A stretch of 64,000 nt of DNA from Ditylenchus dipsaci (Eukaryota; Nematoda; Chromadorea; Rhabditida; Anguinidae). This document shows, in pieces, positions 1 through 10,725 of this stretch. The notes beneath the pieces were generated by a model. It made no database searches and had not been told where the DNA came from. It saw only the letters and a list, made by a program, of their open reading frames with translations. The DNA is taken from assembly GCA_004194705.1 (NCBI GenBank), contig SADC01001387.1:310001-374000 (forward strand), read 5' to 3'. Every line of letters starts with the position of its first letter. Position 1 is the stretch's first letter. The translations under genes were made by a program, and so were the position numbers.

Positions 1-515
1 CACACCCACATACCTTAGACACAAATCACTCGAAGTGACTCTGGATGCATGAAAAAGCATGCATACCAGAGTTTATTTATGCGGTAGGCCCCAGTATTCA
101 AAACTATGTTCAACATCTTCTTGTTAGGGCCTTGTGTGATTAGTGCCCTTTTTTCCCTTCCCTCCCAATACAGCCCTTAATCCCTTTAAAATTCAAAAGG
201 CCAATTTAAAAAATATTTTTTTTTCAAATTTTTCTAAAATTTTACCTTGGGGGACCAAGGCAAATCCCAAAAAATTTTTTTCACTTTCACAGAATCTGAT
301 GATCATTTCCCGTAAAATCCGGGTCGAGAAACACGAATATGCAATCGGTTTCAAAAATTCACCTCGAAAGTGGGTCAGCCGCGGGGGGCCAAGTAAAGTC
401 TAGCCCAGCGAAGTTAGCGCAGGGGGCTTGGTAGGTTAGAGATGCGTGCACCCACTTACCTTAGATATAATTCGAGATAGACTCTTGATCTACATGCAGA
501 TAGAGACTCTTTTTG
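1..515. repeat. Partial foldback-family element at the window edge
   Basis: Bases 1-120 match the right half of a hairpin repeat seen again near 27.6, 30.4, 32.55 and 48.8 kb (shared words CTCTGGATGCATGAAAAAGC and CCCCAGTATTCAAAACTATG). Bases 145-400 carry the family's arm (TCCCAATACAGCCCTTAAT, then a T-rich tract around a CCTTGGGGGACCAAGG motif). Bases 410-510 look like a second half-hairpin (GCGCAGGGGGCTTGG, ACCTTAGA). The left part lies outside the window, so TIR and TSD cannot be judged. The short open frame here is only repeat sequence. Confidence 0.75.
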
Positions 516-715
516 CCTGGCTCCAGTGACCAAAACGAAGTAGAATACTCTTATATAGGTTTAATTAGCTTGGGGGAAAAATATCCGTCCGCGCCCTAAA
601 AACGTGTTGTAAGCACGTTAAGGTGCTAAAACTTTGAAAAAAGATGTTTCTGGCCATTTCTGAGCTATGACATATATTGCAGTCCTGCCGGCTAGGCTAA
701 TAATCTACCTTATTT

Positions 716-954
716 CCTCTAATAACTCACCCGGATGAGTTATTTTTGGATCGCTGAAAATTGGAAATTTTGAGGTCGATCTCGAGATTTTTGGGTGAAA
801 ATATAAATTTAAAAACTCGAATCAGTAGAGCTCGTGGGAATTAAGAAAATGCAATAAACAGCTTTGCAAATATTGTTGTCCGAGCTGAGATATAGGCCTT
901 CAAAGCTGAGGGGTGAGTAATAGAGCAGGGTGAGTTATTAGAGGAAATACGGTA
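716..954. mobile_element. Short palindromic MITE
   Basis: The ends are inverted repeats of about 27 bp (TACCTTATTTCCTCTAATAA at the left, its near-perfect complement ending GGAAATACGGTA at the right), with the core word TAACTCACCC. It resembles the element at 25771-26019, which shares the TACCGTATWWCCTCTAATA tip. No coding capacity and no clear target duplication. Confidence 0.7.
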
Positions 955-968
955 TGTTATCAGTTATC

Positions 969-1980
969 GGTTCTAGTAGAGAGTCCGGTGCCAAAAAACA
1001 GCTTGGTCCCCCTGTTGTTTTTTGTAAAAAACAGCTTTGTCCCCCTGTTGATTTTAAATAAGAGACTTGAGAGACGAAACTGGGATCAAAGATATTTGCG
1101 GCGCCATTTGAATTATGCTGTAGATTTGCTCAACCCAATACCCAATACAATATTTTTTGACCATTTTTGAACCCAATACCAATACCCAATATTTCAAAAC
1201 GGACCCACACAATACCCCAATACAATATTTTAGGCCATTTCAAAACCCAATCCCAATACCCAATATTATGACGGATCCTAACATATTGGCCCAATACCCA
1301 ATTATTTTCAAAAAGCGATGACTCTACAACATTTATTTACGGTTAACAGAACAGTACAGGGTTTTTAAAGAAATTGCACACTTTTAACTTCCATAATTTT
1401 TTGTTCTGACGCGAATTGGAAATTCTGTAAACGCAGATCGTCTCAGTTTTTGATGACAATTTTTTCGGTATATAATGTCAAATCACGATTTCGCTTGGTC
1501 CCCCTGTGGTTTGGTCTTACCCATCTAGAGGCCATCTAAGACCAAGACCAATACAATATTTTTGACCTATATCAGACCCAATACACCCAATACCCAATAC
1601 AAATATATTGGTTGTCATCAGCACTAATTTGAATTGCCTAAAAAGAAATTGATAGGTGCGTGAACTGAATCAGATTACAGAAATCAGAACAAGAGAAATG
1701 AATTCAAAAACAAAAAAGGATTTTTTGAACCCAATACAATACCCAATTTTCAAAACGGACCCATACAATATTTTAGGCCATTTCAAAACCCAATCCTAAT
1801 ACTTTCCTATTTTGTTTAAAAAGACCTGTTCTGTATGGATTCTCACTAGACCTTAGCTTAAAAAATATTTTAAAAAAAATATCGTTTCAGGACAAAAAAT
1901 TTCAAACATAATTTTTTTTAACTTATGAAAAAAAAACAGGGGACCAAGCTGTTTTTTGCACCGGACTCTCTACTAGAACC
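969..1980. mobile_element. 1.0-kb TIR element with CCCAATA-rich interior
   Basis: The ends form a long inverted repeat: GGTTCTAGTAGAGAGTCCGG at 969 and its complement ending at 1980, extending about 45 bp through a CAGCTTGGTCCCCCTGTT word. The interior (1140-1620, 1725-1800) is dominated by degenerate ACCCAATACCCAATA repeats. A target duplication is not obvious; only ATC is shared by the flanks. No protein-coding signal. Confidence 0.75.
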
Positions 1981-2226
1981 ATCATCGAGCTCATTTCTCG
2001 ATAAGCAACAAAGCTTGGAAAACTAGTTTCAAACACGCGCTTTTAATTACTTATATTCTTATATTGCAGTAGCATTAATTTATTTTAAAAATCTTGAAAT
2101 TGCCCGAATATGAATTGAAAGTGCTTGGCTTTACAAATTTTCTTTAAAAAAGCTTGAAAAAGTCCGATTTTCGCTAAATGCGCCAAATTTTGTTTAAAAA
2201 GACCTGTTCTGTATGGATTCTCACTA
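1811..2226 (+). repeat. 38-bp direct repeat pair
   Basis: The words TTTGTTTAAAAAGACCTGTT and CTGTATGGATTCTCACTA run together at 1811-1848 and again at 2189-2226 in the same orientation. The first copy is inside the 969-1980 TIR element and the second is just outside it, so the pair bridges the element's right end. Origin unclear; possibly a local duplication during insertion. Confidence 0.7.
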
Positions 2227-2954
2227 TTCTAGTTGCTTTCAAGCGTATCATCCTTTTAATGGTCTAAAGGGGCATACCAGCGCGTACAGTGTGAAATTTG
2301 AATTTCCTTCAATGTGTGAGACCACAAAAATTCAAATTCAATTTTTCAGTTTTGTTGTAATCGCTGTTGTGTTCAGACACACGCTGCGCAATTCTCACGC
2401 TGCATCTACAACATTGTTCATTTCACAGCGATATCCTCCTTGCAAGTTGCAAGTCGGCGCCTAATTATTTGAGCTATCGGGTCGCCCCAGATCTGTTTCC
2501 TATTTCTCTGCTATCTGCCTGCCTTACAGCGGCATACCCAAGTTGTATACATTATATTATATCATTTTTCGAAGTGCATCTGACAATGTTGGTAGCTGGA
2601 TCATTTCGATGTCCCATGTACCAAAAAAACTGAGTGTTTGTCCAATTCGATCGATTTTTTATGTTTTTAGGTTCCAAAACCTATTTCTGTACTGATTCAG
2701 AGACTTTGAAAGTTGCACAAAAAACTTTGTGAAAATTTTCCCGGATCAGGATTACTCTGTTGTTAGCCGACTTTTCTTTACATATCTGAAAGTTCTGAAA
2801 CAGAACTTGAAATATGGTCAATTCAAAATTGCTATTCAACGTACAGCTAACATGTTTTTTGTAGGGTTTTTCGAGTTTTGGTAATTACAGTTATTAACAG
2901 TCCAACACATGCAAACCAGCTTAAGAATATAGTGAATTTCTTAGCAGCAGCAGC

Positions 2955-3410
2955 AGCTGGCACTTGCTTGCCAATCCGCCCACTTGCTCTGATAGACTTC
3001 AATCGTGTCATCTAGAAATTTCAATAACGGCTGTTCATCAGTAGGTGATGACTTACCTCCTCCATTACCAACGATTTCGGGGTGTCGTCATCATTTATTC
3101 GGCTTATCTCGAACGTAGAATATAAAATGAATAATAATTATTACCGGCCATCGAAGAGAAAGCGAAGAGCGTTGACAAAAACCACAGTGCGCTCAGCGTA
3201 AGATTTCTTCAGCTTTCCCATGCTAGTTCCAAACTTGACTCGGAAATGAACTTCATTCGAGACCTAACAAAATTAAACAATTGAAGAGCTCTGAAAACAG
3301 CGCAAAATTACCTATCCACCACCTGAGCTTAATGTTTCAGCATTGTTGGCAGGCAGCGCTAGCATCACTCCAGCCTCGGTCGTGCTCGTCTGATCTCCAC
3401 TTTCCGACAT
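2955..3410 (-). pseudogene. SUMO-like ubiquitin-related modifier, four exons, frame damaged
   Basis: SUMO is conjugated to lysines of target proteins through a C-terminal Gly-Gly. Exons read on the minus strand are about 3410-3312, 3263-3145, 3102-3057 and 3011-2955, with GT-AG introns of 41-48 bp. Exon 1 gives MSESGDQTSTTEAG, exon 2 gives VSNEVHFRVKFGTSMGKLKK followed by FVNALRFLFDGR, exon 3 RINDDDTPKSLVMEE, exon 4 DDTIEVYQ then EQVGG, all typical of SUMO. Damage: an in-frame TAG at the end of exon 1, one base missing at the exon 3/4 join, and one base missing before EQVGG. Introns are retained, so this is not a retrocopy. It lies wholly inside the TIR element 2267-4389. It could still be a functional gene with base errors in the assembly. 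Confidence 0.8.
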
Positions 3411-3489
3411 ATTTCTTTTGATCGAGAGAGTTTCCGCAAATCAGCAAGTAGCTATAAAATCAAAACTGAAAATTGGCTTGAGATCTTCA

Positions 3490-4230
3490 GGACCGGCAGC
3501 AATAATCAAAATATCCGCGGATAAATCCGCAATAGGGATAAATCCGCGGATAAAAAATATCCGTAGCAATAATGAAAATATCCGCGGATAAAATCCGTAT
3601 CCGCGGATACGGATTTATCCGCGGATTTTATCCGTAGCAATAATCAAATATCCACGGATTTATCCTTAGCCTGGTCGGAGGGTGGATAACGAGTGAAGCT
3701 AAATTCTACCTACATATTTTTAAGGGTTGAATTTGACTTTTACGGGATATTAACCTGAGAAAGTTACATTGAACAAACAAAAAAGGCAATTTTGTATGAT
3801 TTTGACCACTTATAACTATTTTTTATCAAAACATCAGTGACGGTCAAAAAATATACATTTAATCCATAATTCACGTCATTTCGCCGGACATTAGTCGAAC
3901 AAAACAGATATAGAGAGTCTAGATTAAAATATAATATCCAATATGTCAATAAGTCACATTTCAATCACGCTCACCCTGATTCCACATATCATTAACATGT
4001 AATTTCACATGTGAATAAGACTGAAGCGTGAATTGACATGAGTGATTCACAGATTTAATCCGAGGATAAAATCCGTGGATATTTCTGAGCAGAAGATAAA
4101 TCTACGGATAATACCGCAGCTGCGGATAATTTTATGCGCTATTATTGCTACAGATAAAATCCGCGGATTTTTCTATCCGCGGATTTATCCTTATCCTCAG
4201 ATTTTATCCGCTGATTATTTCTACCGGTCC
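3490..4230. mobile_element. Nested TIR element with TATCCGCGGAT repeats
   Basis: Ends GGACCGGCAGCAATAATCA (3490) and the complement of GGACCGGTAGAAATAATCAG (4230). The arms at 3500-3680 and 4050-4225 are inverted arrays of the word AAATCCGCGGATA. It sits inside the SUMO-carrying element downstream of its right TIR. No coding region; no convincing target duplication. Confidence 0.7.
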
Positions 4231-4961
4231 AGAACAAAAAATAGAAAAATTGCGCAGCATACGTATGGTACATAACAGCAATTACAACAATAATGGAGAT
4301 TGAATTTGAATTTTTCGGTCTCATACATTAAAGTGGTCCTCGCTTTTGGAAATTCAAATTTCACACTGTAACGCGCTGGTATGCCCCTTTAGATGTTCGA
4401 TTGCTTAAGTACCGAACAAACAGTTTCAGCCTAAATCAGTCATTTTTCAGCCAAAATCAGACAGCTTAAAGTTTTTTTTGGCTCATACTGATTTGGTTTG
4501 CTAAAGGTTGAAATGCCACGAAAAAGCTGAAATGTGCCATGAAAAAGCAAAATAACATCAATTGACATTTACCTCAAATTTATGTGTTACTTATTCAGCA
4601 AATTAAGTAACGTGTAGCCCAAAATCTCAGCTTTTTATTGAGCTATCCAACTTTATTGAATGATTTCAAAACTGTAGAGCTTTTGGATTGTAGGGTTTTT
4701 TTTAGTTTTAGGGATTCAAATGAATTAACTTTCATATTTTCGTTACTTCATTCAAATTCCCAAACCTCCAAATTTTCGAAATCATTCCGGGCTAACACGT
4801 TGCTGAAACAAACTTTGATTATTAAAAAATTGTATCATGTTAAAGCTTTAAGTTTTCTTGCATATTTGCATATTCATGGCATACTGAATCAATTTATTCC
4901 GTTTTTTCGGGAGTTTTCTTCTATCATGGGACACTTTAAAATCTGTTGCATTACTGTTTAG

Positions 4962-6503
4962 ATGTATGCTTCTAGCACACAAAAAAACTCTTGGACATTT
5001 GTCAATCAAACTGAACTTGACTCACATAGAATAGAAGCCAATAAACTCTACCAAAGCAAATGCCGTAAATTTCTAGAGAGCTCACATAATGAAGATTTAT
5101 TGCTTACTCCTGATGAAGAAGCTCTTTTACGTAAAGTGTTTACTCAGACTGGTATTCGGTAATAGTTTCCAAAAAATACTTTTGCATTTTGTTATTTTTA
5201 AGATTTGGTGATGATTTCGGCCTTTAATATGGCCTTCAGTTCAATGGACTGCTCTAGCCTACTTTAAACGCTTTTACCTCAATCATCCACGATGGAATAT
5301 TTTCCGAAATATTTAATGATCACTTGTTACTACCTAGCATTAAAAGTAGATGAATTTAACCTGACTATTGACCAATTTGTTGAGAATCTAAGGTTATATC
5401 TTTTACACTTGTTAAAAAAATATTATGGGTTTCACTAGACTGGCGACCTTAAGCTCCAGATCAAAAATAAAAAAACTAATTTTGTAACATGTACAAGTCA
5501 TAAAAATTATGACATAATTTGTATTTTTTCAGTTAACTTTTACATTATTTGAAAAATGTTCATTATTTTTTGCTTGAAATTGAAACAGGCTTTTCGGGCT
5601 AGATAGACTGAAAAATTCTTGTTTATGTATTTTTTCAAAGTCTCACTATAAACAAAAAAATTATAGTACCTGTTGGTCTAGTGAACCCTGTAAAAAAAGT
5701 AATATTGCAAATACAACTTGAAGTAGAAGTAGTATTTAAAAGGCAAAAACCTTCACCCTAGGCAAGGGTATGCCGGCGCATTTGCAATTATGCAATACTA
5801 CTTTCTTCACAGGGCTCCCCAGCCCTGTACTAAAATCTATCAAAACTTTTGCTTTTTTGGATCTTAACCTTTTTAGTTTTCAGAAGCGGCGAACGAGAAG
5901 ATAATATAAAGGCAATATTGTCTCTTGAACCAGAGATAATGCTTAATCTAGACTACCAGCTTACTGTGCATTGTCCGTTCAGGCCATTTGAAGGTCACAT
6001 GATTGACATGAAGACAAAAATGTAGATTGGACTTTGACCTAGATCTTATTCGACCCCATTCCACTGAATTTTTTAAGGTTGGTTTTGTCTAAATATATAG
6101 ATATTTTTTAAACAACAAAATTTTTAGAAATCTTTAGTAGGAGATGCCATGCTCTTATATGCTCCTTCCCAAATCGCTTTGGCTGCATTAAAATACGGAC
6201 TTGAGCAAACAGGTAAATATCTTTCTCAGTATTCGTTTGACCGAATTAGCATTTTAGACAGCCAAAAATCTAACTCAGGACCTTCTAAACACCTATTTTA
6301 AGAAATTGTTAGACGGAGATAAAGCAGTGTAAATAGCTTGTATAATCGCTTAGATGAGATTTGCAAAGTCATATGGGAGCAAAGTAGATCTGTGTTACCT
6401 GAGCAAAACACTGCTCTTGAGGTATTTTCGATTATTATTTGGGATACTTTCGAAATTTCATTGAGCAGTTTCAACAATCGTTAACTCTTGATATAGGCAC
6501 ACC
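4962..6503 (+). CDS. Cyclin H (CAK/TFIIH cyclin subunit), copy 1, several indels
   Basis: Cyclin H activates CDK7 in the CDK-activating kinase of TFIIH. Start MYASSTQKNSWTFVNQTELD matches the family's N terminus. Exons are about 4962-5158, 5203-5392, 5884-6077 and 6128 to 6418 or 6503. Cyclin-fold landmarks include YFKRFYLN, KVDEFNLTIDQFVENL and CPFRPFEGHMIDMKT, then LLYAPSQIALAALKYG. Compared with the copy at 30621-32081, this one has single-base losses in exon 2 (near 5217 and 5285), a gained A in exon 3 (near 6020) and losses in exon 4 (near 6262 and 6320), each of which breaks the frame. The 3' end is uncertain: either read-through ending SSFNNR at about 6484, or a 52-bp intron (6421-6472) and a stop near 6540. 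Convergent with the methyltransferase at 7350-10725. Confidence 0.85.
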
Positions 6504-6554
6504 CCAGATACAAGGAAAACTTGGTTGTCGGCACATATAGCATCGGTCTCTTAA

Positions 6555-6780
6555 AGGGACATGGTCACCTGTTTAAATTTGCCCCCACCAATTCAAATTT
6601 TTTTTCCTAATCATTGAACTCTGTATGGATTTTTCAACTTGGTTTAACAAAACTACACCTCAAATTAAGTTCTAAGCCTTGTTTTGTTAGAGACTAAGCC
6701 GAAAAATCCATACAGAAGCCCAATGATTTGGAAAAAAAAATTGAATTGACGGGACAAATTAAACAAGTTGGCATGCCTCT
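6555..6780. mobile_element. 226-bp MITE with TTAA target duplication
   Basis: TTAA at 6551-6554 and 6781-6784 flank imperfect inverted ends (AGGGACATGGTCACCTGTTT and the complement of AGAGGCATGCCAACTTGTTT). A TTAA duplication fits the piggyBac superfamily. No coding sequence. The rest of 6504-7349 is AT-rich intergenic DNA without a recognisable feature. Confidence 0.7.
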
Positions 6781-7349
6781 TTAAGTGTGTTTATATCAAT
6801 AATCGATTGTGCATGACCTATACGATTAGTAAAATAGCAAACCGAAACCAAAGATTAAGCTACTGATTAGTTTTCATAACTGTTTTGTGAATTAATTAAA
6901 AAAAACTGCTTTAGGCAAATTACTTCTCATTCTGTAGCTAGTGATGGTTGATAACTCGACTGAAAAAAGTACTCACACAAGCAGATTGAAAATACAACGC
7001 TAAAAATTCATAAAATTGGATTTTCCTGCAATTCGGAGCTCCTGTAATTGTTCCTTAATTTGACTTCTATGAAACATAATTTAAACCTAAAGTTTTTTAA
7101 TTGCATTTCATTTTCAGTCAAAAGTACATTTAATGATGTCCATGTGTTCGAAAATCGCCCATGCTAAGCAATCTGACGGATGTGTGAATCCACTAGATTC
7201 AGATGGCGATTTTAATTGCTTACATTACTTATTTTTATTTCAACTCTACACTGAGAAAAAATCAAACTTTATTTAGTTGTAAAATACGTTTTACACGCGA
7301 AATAAAAAAATGTAAATTTTATTTTAATTTATTTGTTTACAGTTGCTGC

Positions 7350-10300
7350 CTATTTGATGCCTTTGTATAGCACATTCAATTCAAAAAATGGTATTTCCTC
7401 TACTGTCACAGACTTAAACCCAACGGACTCCAACAGCATTTGGCCTTCCTCAACACCCACATCGCCCCTAATTGAAGCGCGTCTGGAGTTAAAACAACAT
7501 TAAAAATGATCAGAAAATGGAAAATACCGAAAAATGATAATTTACCATCAGAATTGCTACCCACAGGCAAGCAATGGAACAGTGAAGCAGCATAGCCAAA
7601 TGTCGCTAATTCAGAGCCAGCTTGTGCTTATCATTGTAACAATTTCCTGTGCTATTTACTTCTACCATTGCAAACAGACCTCCGGTTTAAGGCAACGGTG
7701 CACTTCCATAACTGCCTGTTAGAAAAATTACTCTCGAGATATTTTTGTGTTAAAGCCTTATGAAACAATATAAGTTAGGGCTAGTATCTGTCTCTTTTAA
7801 TAAGGTTTATCCTTATTTTGGGACTTCAAATCTTACTATTTTTCAAAATTGAAAGTCAAATCTTATTTTTGAGAATTACAACTGGATAAAATAGCATTTT
7901 TTCTTAAAGTTACCCTAAAATGTCTTTGTCTTGAGCAAATACTCTTACTTTAAAAAATTGAAAATTGAGCCCTGGTTTTAGCTACAGTCGAACCTCGATT
8001 TAAGGACACTCGATTAAGGACAGCCTCGATTTAAGGAAGCAGTTGGCCGGTCTCCAGGGTGTCCTAAATCGAGGTTTGACTGTAATAATAATGTAAAAGC
8101 CCGGCCGGTGGCATAAAAAAGTTCACTTCATAGTTTATTTTCTGAATTTGCCAACCATTTTTGAAAATACTAAATTTTGGCACTTTTTGATACTCTCTCA
8201 GGCTTTTCAAAACGACCGAAAGTGTGTCATTTAGCTTTTTAGACGTGTCTGCATGGCGCAGTGGGTAAGCTCTTCGTCACACCATTTACATAGCAAAATA
8301 GGCTATTTTCCTCGGGGTCACGAGTTCGATCCCACCCTCTGTTACATCCAATTTTTCACAAAAAAAATTTTGCAATTTTTTATTCATCCACTCGACTTAA
8401 AATCGAAAAGTAGACGTAGGTCATAGAGATCAGATTTTCAGCTTTTCTTATAAAGTTTTGAGTACAGGCCTGATGAAAGTCCAGAATTCACGTCAAATAC
8501 AAGGCAAAAGTTGAAACGCAACTTCTTTTGTATAAGGTTTGCGAGGTTTGTATTTCAGAGGGTGAGTTATACACCAAAAGAAAGCTGAGAATCTCCCCTT
8601 GCAGAAAATACAGATCGAATTTTCAAAAAACAGATTTTATAAAACTAGAAGCCATTTCAAGTCTAAAACACGTTTTTCTAGTCAAATTTGAGGAGTTTTT
8701 AATTTCCGCGAAATTCGCTTTAAAAGCTAAATGACACACTTACAGGCGTTTTGAAAAGCCGTGCTTCTATTTAAAACAAGATAGTTGTTTCAGAAGCAAC
8801 GAGCTTCCTGAATTCACTTTTTTTTAAATTCTTTACCAATAAAAGTTAGCAACAAACCAGATCTGGGCGTGTTTGGTCATGACAAGCATCGAAAATAGTG
8901 ACCAAGTCGAATTTGTCTGTCCAACTTGCATCTAATTCAGCAGCACTTGCACTGATAAACATACGTTGTGCAAGTGTTTTTCGTGAGCTTCATGTTGAGC
9001 TTGGCGAATGCCTTCTGCTCCTATGACGAAGAATGGGTCCCATAGATAATTTAAAAAAGTTTCTTAAATTACCTATGTCTATACCAACAAATCTGCTGTT
9101 GGGGAAATGAGAAGCTAGCTCGTTCATGTGGAAACCAGCTCCACACCCTACGTCCAGTACCTAAATAAGCTTTTTTGGTTGAAAAGTGAACTCTATTCTA
9201 AAGTCTATCCGTTTTAATCATTTTTCTAATTTTGATTCGTTTATTACTTGCTTTTTGTTTTTGCTTTTTCCAAAGCTTCCAAGGCAAAAATAAATTTTAA
9301 AAAATCGTCACTTTGGGTCAAAATTTAAAAAAACTATGAAATCAGGTAGAAAAAGTAAATGATCTGTCCTAAATTAAAAAATAGTACTTATTGAGGTTTC
9401 GAAAGTACGGAGATTTCACGACAAAATATTTTTTTGATTGAAAACTCAATGAGAACTTGATAAAATCAAAGTAAATTAAAGATTTAAGTAAAACACTTGC
9501 CTCAATCCCATTGCTGAGTTGTCCGTACATATTAATCATGGGAATAAAGTCTTTTACCAAATGTTTCTGATGCAATGCTCTAGAGAAGGTGTTCATTTTG
9601 GCGTAAAAGTCTTGTAGACTGAGTAGTTTACTCCTGAAACTTCTTTTATCACGGCTCCAAATTTTATTTTCTCTCACCTAATGGCCCATCTTTTTTAAAG
9701 GCCTTAGCAACTTCTTTAAAAGCTCCTGCATACATGGGTAAGCAACCGCTCATAGCTAGGAAATGGTCTGAATCAGAGCTGGAGAGAGTAGCTAATCTCT
9801 CTTCTGATATCCAAAACTGCATGCCAGTTTGATCCACTTCAATTATATCACCACAAGCCATGCAAGACAACCATTCTTGGCAGTATCTGTATAATTGTTA
9901 ACTTTTAAAATTTTTACAACCGAGTTCCTTAAATTTCACCTCCAGCTGGCTTCGAAAGTTTTTTAGCCTGATTTTTGGCGTCTTTCGTCAGTTGCTTTTC
10001 TTGAATTTAGTTGACAAAAAGCAATGATTCTGATTTCGCGAGTTATATAAAAAATAGACCCATGGTTCGATGATTCAACACGTTATTTTTAAGTTACTAT
10101 TCATGGCAAAATGTGATCATTTTCAAAAAACTATTTGGACAGGTCCGACGAAAGACATCTCGCATCAAAATTCACAAGCATCGTAAAAAATGCTAGACCT
10201 TTGCTTACCATATATCTTCAAAAAAGACCCAGATTTAAAATCGTCTAAAACTTTTTATTATTAATTATTATTTTAAGCCCTGTACAGAGTGCTTAATAGA

Positions 10301-10725
10301 GTTTTGAAAATTTCAACAGTCACTTTTTACATAGCTAAAAAGTTTCAGACCACTTGAAATTAAAAAATAATAAAGATTCAAAACCTTAGGTTTTCTTTTT
10401 GAAAATATACGGTATTCGGATAGCAATTAAATTTCAGACAAAAAATTGACCTTGCTTTTAAGTCAGCAATCCTGGCAACATCCAAAGCAGTAGCAGGCTC
10501 TACTGAGCTACCAGCTTTAGCTAGAGCGTCGAATAGATTAGTTCTAAACCCAAACTGATAGCTAAGCTTAAATGTCCATTAGAAATAATTGTCTGGAAAA
10601 AAGATTCTGATATTTTTTATTATTATTTTTTAACTCACAGCTATTTTCTTCTTGAAGTTATCAGCCACTTGTTCCTCTTTTGCTTCAGAGTATTGTTGAG
10701 TCAGGGTAAATTGTGCGCCCATCAT
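7350..10725 (-). CDS. Winged-helix + SAM-dependent methyltransferase, frame damaged
   Basis: Class I methyltransferase related to metazoan and bacterial proteins with an N-terminal dimerisation/winged-helix part; the substrate is not predictable. Minus-strand exons: 10725-10639 (MMGAQFTLTQQYSEAKEEQ), 10592-10451, 9886-9678, 9633-9501, 9160-9073 (SAM motif I, VLDVGCGAGFHMNELASHFP), 9020-8858 (FDACHDQTRPDL), 7715-7546 (LKPGGLFAMVEVNSTG after correction) and 7482-7350 (ending YKGIK, TAG). The intron after 9501 starts GC (GCAAGT); the others are GT-AG. At least six one-base losses, mostly in short homopolymers, break the frame, near 10558, 9599, 8958, 7681, 7617 and 7458. Spacing and splice sites are otherwise normal. 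A decaying pseudogene and a live gene with base-calling errors are both possible. Confidence 0.8.
7985..8082. mobile_element. pogo-like MITE
   Basis: TA-flanked, with perfect-looking ends CAGTCGAACCTCGATTTAAG and the complement CTAAATCGAGGTTTGACTG. This is the tip style of pogo/Tigger-type MITEs. It lies in the long (1.14 kb) methyltransferase intron. Related copies are at 42973-43397, 52038-52139, 55822-56000 and 59077-59230. Confidence 0.85.
8203..8761. mobile_element. TIR element containing a tRNA-like Pol III promoter
   Basis: Arms GCTTTTCAAAACG...GTGTGTCATTTAGCTTTT at 8203-8243 and their complement at 8719-8761. Inside, on the plus strand, lie an A box (TGGCGCAGTGGGTAAGC, 8254-8270) and a B box (GAGTTCGATCCC, 8322-8333). 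The 68-base spacing and the lack of a matching acceptor stem argue for a tRNA-derived SINE head rather than a tRNA gene. The same A-box word recurs at 51525. Confidence 0.6.

Larger units (their letters stand above)
2267..4389. mobile_element. 2.1-kb TIR transposon carrying a SUMO gene
   Basis: Left end 2267 (AAGGGGCATACCAGCGCG) and right end 4389 are inverted repeats of about 150 bp. Both arms continue through a shared AGTGTGAAATTTGAATTTCC word and a GAATTCAAATTCAAT-like tract. TA dinucleotides at 2265-2266 and 4390-4391 fit a TA target duplication. The same tip (AAGGGGCAT, TA-flanked) bounds the element at 56625-59611. The interior holds a minus-strand, intron-bearing SUMO-like gene (2955-3410) and a second nested TIR repeat (3490-4230). 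No transposase is recognisable, so it is non-autonomous and looks like a gene-carrying (Pack-type) element. Confidence 0.85.

Noticed and set aside
4042..4275. 77-residue ORF downstream of SUMO
   Set aside because: Falls in the TATCCGCGGATA inverted arrays; repeat translation.
8247..8340. Intact tRNA gene
   Set aside because: A and B boxes are present but the spacing is long and the acceptor stem does not pair; better as a SINE head.
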